In this document: positions 59,255 to 64,000 of the stretch, one piece after another
Position numbering within the stretch: the first letter of the stretch is position 1
Layout: each line of letters opens with the position of its first letter
From: an uncultured Eubacteriales bacterium
Lineage (GTDB): Bacteria > Bacillota > Clostridia > Christensenellales > Aristaeellaceae
Assembly: GCA_902767565.1 (NCBI GenBank)
Contig: CACXHY010000009.1
Location: forward strand, 33,063-97,062
DNA: 64,000 nucleotides
Direction: 5' to 3'
Program-made: the position numbers and the translations under genes
Notes under the pieces: model-generated
The model's database searches: none
Seen by the model: only the letters and a program-made list of their open reading frames with translations
What the model was told of the DNA's origin: nothing

Positions 59255-60307
59255 ATGGACATGAAGGATGAACTCAGGAAAACGGGAATGCTGGTCGTTC
59301 ACTACGACACCTCCGACGATCGTCAGCGCATACTCCGGATCCTGGAACGGTCTGGTTTCCGGATCCCACGGACCGTCCGGGCTGCCGTTGTCACACGCTT
59401 CTATCCGCATCGCACGTGCCTGATCTGCGCTGATCTGATAAGGAAGAGCGTGGCGAACAGCCCGCAGCCTTTCATCTGCGCAGCCATGGTGAGCAGCGGC
59501 GTCCGCCTGTATACGGTGTCGGAGCTTGAAAGGATGGCGGAACTCGGCTTCGAATGTCTGCCGCGCTATCCGGTCTTTCATGTGCCCCATGACGGGAACG
59601 TCTTCCCGGAAGATCTGATGGCGGACGTGATCATCCCGGCCGGGGACTTCATGGCCTATCACGAGGCGATGCGGGACCGGCATGTGCGGGAACTGATCCC
59701 CCGTCCGTACGTCGGGCAGATGCTGAAAACCTTTGAGGTCAGCCGCCTGCTCTGCGACGTGGAGCGTCTCATCGGCCCCGGGGAGATCATGGAACGGGTC
59801 GGGATGGGCTTCTGCTATGAGAAGGCATACGACGGGACGGTCATCAAGCGGGTCACGGAAAGGACCCGGGCGGCCGCCCGCGTGTATTACGACCGGCACC
59901 ACCGGGAGATCGACGCGATGTGCGAGCGCCATCCGCGGATGCTCTTCTTCGACATGCACAGCTATACGGACGCCATCGTTCCCGCCTTCGCCCGGGTGCC
60001 GGGCCGGCCGACCCCGGACCTGTGCGTCGGCACCGATCCGCGCTTCACGCCGCCACAGCTGACGGAGATCGTCCTGCGGCGGTTCCGGGAGGCCGGCTTC
60101 CGCACGGCGGTGAACGAACCCTACAGCGGCGTGTATGTCCCCGAGAGCGTCATGGACGGCAGCGGCGGCTGCGATTTTGCCGGGATCATGCTGGAGTTCG
60201 ACCGCAGGGTGTACTGCGGCGGCGACGGGGAGCCGGACCGGCAGCAGGTCGAAAGGATCCGTCAGATCATCCGCGCCGTCATGGCGGATTGTGTCGATCT
60301 GGAATAG
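59255..60307 (+). CDS. N-formylglutamate amidohydrolase-like protein with extra N-terminal domain
   Basis: A 350-residue protein. From about residue 105 it matches the N-formylglutamate amidohydrolase family: PVFHVPHDGNVFPEDL (metal His), YHEAMRDRHVRELIP, SRLLCDVERLIGPGEIMERVGMG, YDRHHREIDA and MLFFDMHSYTD. The first about 100 residues (MLVVHYDTSDDRQRILRIL ... LYTVSELERMAELGFECLP) are not part of that family. The CGAGAGG Shine-Dalgarno sequence suits ATG 59255. A terminator and an S-box-like element lie in its leader, so expression is probably controlled by attenuation. Substrate is uncertain. Confidence 0.8.
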   Translation: MDMKDELRKTGMLVVHYDTSDDRQRILRILERSGFRIPRTVRAAVVTRFYPHRTCLICADLIRKSVANSPQPFICAAMVSSGVRLYTVSELERMAELGFECLPRYPVFHVPHDGNVFPEDLMADVIIPAGDFMAYHEAMRDRHVRELIPRPYVGQMLKTFEVSRLLCDVERLIGPGEIMERVGMGFCYEKAYDGTVIKRVTERTRAAARVYYDRHHREIDAMCERHPRMLFFDMHSYTDAIVPAFARVPGRPTPDLCVGTDPRFTPPQLTEIVLRRFREAGFRTAVNEPYSGVYVPESVMDGSGGCDFAGIMLEFDRRVYCGGDGEPDRQQVERIRQIIRAVMADCVDLE

Positions 60308-60436
60308 GCTTGCAGGGATCGCGCCCCGCGTGTCGAAACTCAAGACAGGCTTGAATCGGCGATGCAAACTTCAACCCGGATCCGCTGTGATTTTGTCCCC
60401 TGTTCTGCTAAGATCGTCCCGTAAGGAGGGATGACC

Positions 60437-60757
60437 ATGTGGGCCTGCTACATCGGAGAGATCACAGAACCGTATCGGGAGCGGTGGGAGCGGCAGCAGA
60501 TCCGTGCGGATCAGGAACCGGATATCTTTGACGTCATCACGGACAGCCAAGAGTTCGGATATCGGCTGGACGGATGTGCTTACGATTGCTTTTCCGACGA
60601 GATCCAGGTGGACTGGGGCGGTTGGGCTTACAAAGCCACGAAGGCGCAGATGGAAGAATACAACCGGCGCGCTGCCAGATGCCCGATCCCTCAGCACATC
60701 ATGGACGGACTGAAAGACGGGCACGTCTATGGGATCATCGATGTCGAGATCTACTGA
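60437..60757 (+). CDS. Unknown small acidic protein, 106 residues
   Basis: MWACYIGEITEPYRERWERQQ ... EFGYRLDGCAYDCFSDEIQVDWGGWAYKATKAQMEEY. Rich in aromatic and acidic residues, with no known domain. AAGGAGGG is 7 bases from ATG 60437 but abuts ATG 60431, hence the choice. It is 34 bases upstream of the HTH-HD gene and may share its transcript. Confidence 0.7.
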   Translation: MWACYIGEITEPYRERWERQQIRADQEPDIFDVITDSQEFGYRLDGCAYDCFSDEIQVDWGGWAYKATKAQMEEYNRRAARCPIPQHIMDGLKDGHVYGIIDVEIY

Positions 60758-60791
60758 CCACAGGACGCGGACAGAAAAGGAGGCGGTCAAA

Positions 60792-61649
60792 ATGACCATC
60801 GGAAGCAAGATCGCGGCGGCCCGCAGGCGCATGGGCTGGACACAGGAGAAGCTGGCGGACAAGCTGGAGGTGACCTTCCAGGCCGTGAGCAGCTGGGAGC
60901 GGGACGAAACCCTGCCGGAGACGAAGAACCTGATCGGCCTGGCGCGGATCCTGAACACCTCGCTGGACGCGCTGATCGACGAGAAGCAGCGCGATTGGGA
61001 GCTCCGGGTCCCCGGTTTCGATCCGGACCGCCAGTACACCTTTGTGAAGACGCGGGCCCAGAGCCTCGGCCTGAACCAGACCCTGGCGGCCCTGCCCCTG
61101 ATGAAGGCGAAGCACGAAGGCCAGTTCCGCAAGAGCATGGTCGCCCCGGTGCCCTACCGTGCGCACCCCCTGACCATGGCCTGCCACGCGCTGGCCATGG
61201 GCATCGAAGAGGACGACGTGCTGGCGGCCCTCCTCCTCCACGACGTGGTGGAGGACACCCCCACGAAGCCGGAGGAGCTGCCGGTGAACGACCGCGTGCG
61301 GCAGGCGGTCCGCCTGGTCTCCTACAACACCTATTACTCCGCAGACAAGCGGCGTCCCGGCGAGGCAGACGAGAAGGAGCTCAAGAAGCGGATCAAGCCC
61401 GAGTATTACGCCAACATCGGGAAGGATCCCCTGGCCGCTCTGGTCAAGTGCATCGACCGGTGCAACAACCTCTCCTGCATGGCGGACGGCTTCACGCGGG
61501 AGAAGCAGGCGGTCTACGTGACGGAGACGGAGCGCTGGGTCCTCCCCCTGCTGGACGTGGTCATGACCGTCCCCGAATGGAGCAACGCATGCTGGCTGCT
61601 GCGCTACCAGATCACGTCGCTGCTGGAGACATTCAAGCGGGTGCTGTGA
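60792..61649 (+). CDS. XRE-type HTH fused to a RelA/SpoT-like HD hydrolase domain
   Basis: A 285-residue protein. Residues 5-65: Cro/C1-type HTH (IGSKIAAARRRMGWTQEKLA; LEVTFQAVSSWERDETLP). Residues 120-260: HD domain resembling the ppGpp-hydrolase half of Rel proteins: AHPLTMACHALAMGI (His125), LLHDVVEDT (His150, Asp151, Glu154, Asp155) and VKCIDRCNNLSCMADG (Asp222, compare KLADRLHNMRT). The synthetase domain is absent, so it resembles a small alarmone hydrolase with its own DNA-binding domain. AAGGAGGCGGTCAAA precedes the ATG. Confidence 0.8.
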   Translation: MTIGSKIAAARRRMGWTQEKLADKLEVTFQAVSSWERDETLPETKNLIGLARILNTSLDALIDEKQRDWELRVPGFDPDRQYTFVKTRAQSLGLNQTLAALPLMKAKHEGQFRKSMVAPVPYRAHPLTMACHALAMGIEEDDVLAALLLHDVVEDTPTKPEELPVNDRVRQAVRLVSYNTYYSADKRRPGEADEKELKKRIKPEYYANIGKDPLAALVKCIDRCNNLSCMADGFTREKQAVYVTETERWVLPLLDVVMTVPEWSNACWLLRYQITSLLETFKRVL

Positions 61650-61709
61650 AGATAAGATCATGCCACTCCGGGTAAAGAAAGATGATATACCAACGAAAGG
61701 AGAACCAAA

Positions 61710-62783
61710 ATGAAAATCGAAATGGGAGAATCGCTTTTCTACTCGTGGCTTCGCCATGTGAAGGAGTGTCAGATCGTTCAAACAAACTGGACCACTTCAG
61801 CACGCTGGCCTTTGCATCACCGAGCCGAATTGGAAGCGCTCATGACATGCATAGATGAACACTTCTCTGAAAAACTTGGATATCGGATATTCAAGCAGAC
61901 ATCATCATTGTCCCAGCTCTTGCAACAGGCTGAATGCGATGCAATCGGAATCTCCATGCAGGACAAGGAGTCAGAGTATTACGCTGTCGATGTCGCCTTC
62001 CATGAGCTGGGGCTGAGTTATGGCAGCAAGGATTCGACTGCGATGAAGGTCTTGGCCAAATGCGTCCGCTCCGCGATGTGTGTATATGGTTATCTGAATT
62101 CAAAGCGAGCCGAAATCATCTTCGCTTCTCCGAAGATTCACAACAGCGTGCTGGAACTGCTGACACCTTGCATGGATGATCTGCAGGCTTTCATGAACAG
62201 CAAAGGTTATCAGTTCCGGTTCCGCCTGATTGCAAACAGTGACTTCAAATCCAAGATCATGGATCCGCTTCTGAATATCAGCAAGGGAATCACCGACACC
62301 AATGAACTGTACCTGCGCGCATACCAGATGAATCAGATGTTCGAGAAAACAACGGCTCAACAACGACACAGCATGGGTAAAGACAAGCAGCAGGACTTCA
62401 TCGTCATGGACTACACAGAGTTCAAGGTGGGACAATTGGCCCAAACCTTTATGCGTGAAACCCTCGAAAGAGGCCTTTCGGATGAAGAACTGCAAAGACT
62501 TCAAGATGCCAAATACAGCAGGGAGAACTTTGGCTTGAAGTACGCGCTGCTCGTCAAAGAAGGTGCCCGTTATGATCGAAACCGCTATTATGTGCAACCG
62601 ATTAAGATTGGAAGGACAAACTATTACCTGTGTTCACAGTGGCTTGAGAATCAAAAGACCAACCATCGCCCGCAATTGATAAAGTGGATTCAAGAGCACA
62701 GCAATGCGGAGGTGCTTGACAGCAATCAGTCGGATCACGGAACTTCCGAAGACGTCCACGTAGATGTTGAGTCCATGGCGTAA
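61710..62783 (+). CDS. Unknown protein, lower GC, possible nuclease-like fold
   Basis: A 357-residue soluble protein (MKIEMGESLFYSWLRHVKECQ). CDAIGISMQDKESEYYAVDVAFHE followed by KVLAKCVRSAMCVYGYL and AEIIFASPKIHNSVLELL gives an alternating strand/helix core in which D/E and K residues could form a PD-(D/E)XK-like site, but this is speculative. Local GC is about 48 %, much lower than the genes on both sides, and codon use is AT-richer, which suggests transfer. CGAAAGGAGAACCAAA precedes the ATG. Confidence 0.7.
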   Translation: MKIEMGESLFYSWLRHVKECQIVQTNWTTSARWPLHHRAELEALMTCIDEHFSEKLGYRIFKQTSSLSQLLQQAECDAIGISMQDKESEYYAVDVAFHELGLSYGSKDSTAMKVLAKCVRSAMCVYGYLNSKRAEIIFASPKIHNSVLELLTPCMDDLQAFMNSKGYQFRFRLIANSDFKSKIMDPLLNISKGITDTNELYLRAYQMNQMFEKTTAQQRHSMGKDKQQDFIVMDYTEFKVGQLAQTFMRETLERGLSDEELQRLQDAKYSRENFGLKYALLVKEGARYDRNRYYVQPIKIGRTNYYLCSQWLENQKTNHRPQLIKWIQEHSNAEVLDSNQSDHGTSEDVHVDVESMA

Positions 62784-62805
62784 AGCTAAAGAAAGGGTGA
62801 AAACC

Positions 62806-63675
62806 ATGCATGAGAGGATCGAAAGAAACATCCTGCAGTACGCGCTGTGCGGGCAGGCGCCTGTGCTGACGCCGATCGAGCAGGCCGTCTACGAAAGGTA
62901 TTGCAAAGGGATCCGGGAGCATCCCGGTGCGGAGTGGTATATCCCGACCGGCTATCCCGACAGCGGCATCGTCATGCGCTATGCCGGCACGAAGGGAGAC
63001 GGGCTGACGCGGGACGAGGTCGACAGGCTGTCGGAGATCGCGGAAGCCGTCATCGGCATCCTGGAGTCCGGGGGGCTGGTCTGTGAGGACGGCGCCCTGA
63101 CGGTGGCCTATGACGACATGATGAAGGACGAGATGGAGATGAAAACCGTGGATCTCGGCTGTCATCTGATCATCCCGCGTCTCGGCTGCGCGGTCCCCGG
63201 GCAGGTGGAGGAGCAGCTCTCCTACGGCATCGCGGCCTATACGATGCGGAACTTCAACCCCGATGGGAAATACGTCATGAAGACCCTGGAAGAGATCGTG
63301 TGCCGGGTGGCCTCCGTATATATCCTCCGCACCATGAAGCTCGGTGAAAAAGCGGACGCGGTCCTGCAGAACGGCGGTACGCGCTTTCTGTGCGATTCGC
63401 GGCGCAGGCTGTGGGAGAAGCCCGGCGACACCCGGCAGGATATCCGCGATCTGGCGAAGGTATTCAAGAATGAGGATCTGGTCCCGTTCCTGCGGCTGCG
63501 GGATTACGTCAAACCCGGCAAAGACCCGGAAGACCGTGCGCTCAACAGAGAGGCGCTGCTGGCCAACTATCCCGACAGCAAGGCCGTGCAGCTGCTGTGC
63601 AAGATCGCGGGACGGATCGAGTCGGATTCGGACGATCTGGTCGACTACATGATGTCCGATCCCTACCCGGACTGA
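62806..63675 (+). CDS. Unknown protein, 289 residues
   Basis: MHERIERNILQYALCGQAPVL; the middle contains ADAVLQNGGTRFLCDSRRRLWEKPGDTRQDIRDLAKV. No domain recognised; no signal or membrane segment. GC is back to the genomic average, so it is not part of the low-GC gene before it. GAAAGGGTGAAAACC precedes ATG 62806; the frame upstream to 62764 overlaps the previous gene. Confidence 0.7.
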   Translation: MHERIERNILQYALCGQAPVLTPIEQAVYERYCKGIREHPGAEWYIPTGYPDSGIVMRYAGTKGDGLTRDEVDRLSEIAEAVIGILESGGLVCEDGALTVAYDDMMKDEMEMKTVDLGCHLIIPRLGCAVPGQVEEQLSYGIAAYTMRNFNPDGKYVMKTLEEIVCRVASVYILRTMKLGEKADAVLQNGGTRFLCDSRRRLWEKPGDTRQDIRDLAKVFKNEDLVPFLRLRDYVKPGKDPEDRALNREALLANYPDSKAVQLLCKIAGRIESDSDDLVDYMMSDPYPD

Positions 63676-63777
63676 GACGGAGGGAGGATCCGTCGATCCG
63701 GGAGTGCCCGTCAGTCCCTTCGGAACGAAAGCGCCTGCCGCAGCATAACGCGCTTCACGGCGGATGCGTGACACTTG

Positions 63778-63817
63778 AAAAAGGATCCGGCCGGGCCTCG
63801 GTCGGATCCTTCTTTAT
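63778..63817 (+). terminator. Terminator after the 289-residue protein gene
   Basis: AAGGATCCG / CGGATCCTT stem enclosing a GC-rich loop, followed by TCTTTATT; A-run upstream, so possibly bidirectional. Confidence 0.8.
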
Positions 63818-63819
63818 TG

Positions 63820-63952
63820 GTAACTGTTCAGTCGGTCGGCAGTCCGCATGGATGGACAGGAAACACACGGATCGGGTGACTTTCATGCGGCCCGGCCAAC
63901 AGCGGGTGCGGGCCGCAGGCCCGCGCTCTGTTCTCCCCCTTCCCTCGGGAAG
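63820..63952 (-). repeat. MITE-like dispersed element, truncated copy 4 (inverted orientation)
   Basis: Begins with the terminal repeat GTAACTGTTCAGTC in reverse orientation and follows the element for about 133 bases to TCCCTCGGGAAG. The expected remaining 75 bases are replaced by unrelated sequence. Confidence 0.85.
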
Positions 63953-64000
63953 CCTGCAAATACAAAGTCAAGCCCCTGAGCGAAAAATCGCAGGTAAAGG
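63953..64000. other. Unassigned sequence after a broken repeat
   Basis: Forty-eight AT-richer bases that do not belong to the repeat; too short to assign. The change exactly inside a repeat may mark an insertion or an assembly join. Confidence 0.3.

Overview
The window is a GC-rich (roughly 60-65 %) chromosomal segment of a member of class Clostridia. This rests on the SCIFF ranthipeptide pair, SmpB plus a one-piece tmRNA, RqcP, RbgA, YraN, a YerC-type TrpR relative, an IorAB-PaaK-ACT module, Gram-positive cell-envelope genes (LytR-CpsA-Psr, VanW, CHAP/peptidoglycan-binding) and strong AGGAGG ribosome binding sites. A gut Christensenellales-like lineage would fit but cannot be proven from sequence alone. 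Most genes are housekeeping. Accessory DNA is concentrated at 1-1.3 kb, 6.4-18 kb, 36.4-37 kb and 58.8-64 kb.

Layout. 1-0.7 kb: a radical SAM maturase fragment joined out of frame to a Cys-rich double-glycine peptide. 1.3-6.4 kb: RpiB-like isomerase, pgi, SCIFF peptide and its maturase, smpB and tmRNA. 6.4-9.3 kb: a lower-GC island with a nucleotidyltransferase, a frameshifted double-glycine peptide and a transglutaminase-like protein that starts with a double-glycine leader. 9.5-15.3 kb: an 1836-residue secreted glycine-repeat/InlB/BspA protein with a structured 5' leader. 15.3-17.8 kb: a decayed prophage (serine recombinase, tail genes), next to tRNA-Lys. 18-25.6 kb: SmtB-type regulator, ACT protein, tRNA-Leu, rbgA-rnhB-yraN and two large GT-C membrane glycosyltransferases. 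26-36.4 kb, mostly minus strand: PII-like protein plus antiporter, GH39 glycosidase, aconitase-family hydratase, and the YerC-IorA-IorB / PaaK-ACT aryl-ketoacid module. 37-45.5 kb: tcdA-cysS-comEA-like-dnaX, an RNA methyltransferase, a fused ispDF, rqcP, an SDR and rpsT. 45.8-58.8 kb: LCP protein, a zinc-ribbon membrane protein, MBL hydrolase, DUF1934, ispE, DUF951 and four successive secreted cell-surface proteins. 58.8-64 kb: an S-box-like leader with terminator ahead of an N-formylglutamate-amidohydrolase-like gene, an HTH-HD fusion and two unknown genes.

Two themes run across the window. First, a roughly 208-bp dispersed element with GTAACTGTTCAGT terminal inverted repeats and likely target-site duplications occurs as three full copies, one truncated copy at the right edge and two degenerate relatives; it looks like a MITE. 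Second, three independent double-glycine leader sequences of similar type (DEEMEALSGG, ELDLDEMEKAAGG, ELDLKEMNQTVGG) occur in the first 8.1 kb, each in an abnormal context (chimera, frameshift, fusion). This suggests a decaying or rapidly rearranging peptide system whose exporter/peptidase lies outside the window.
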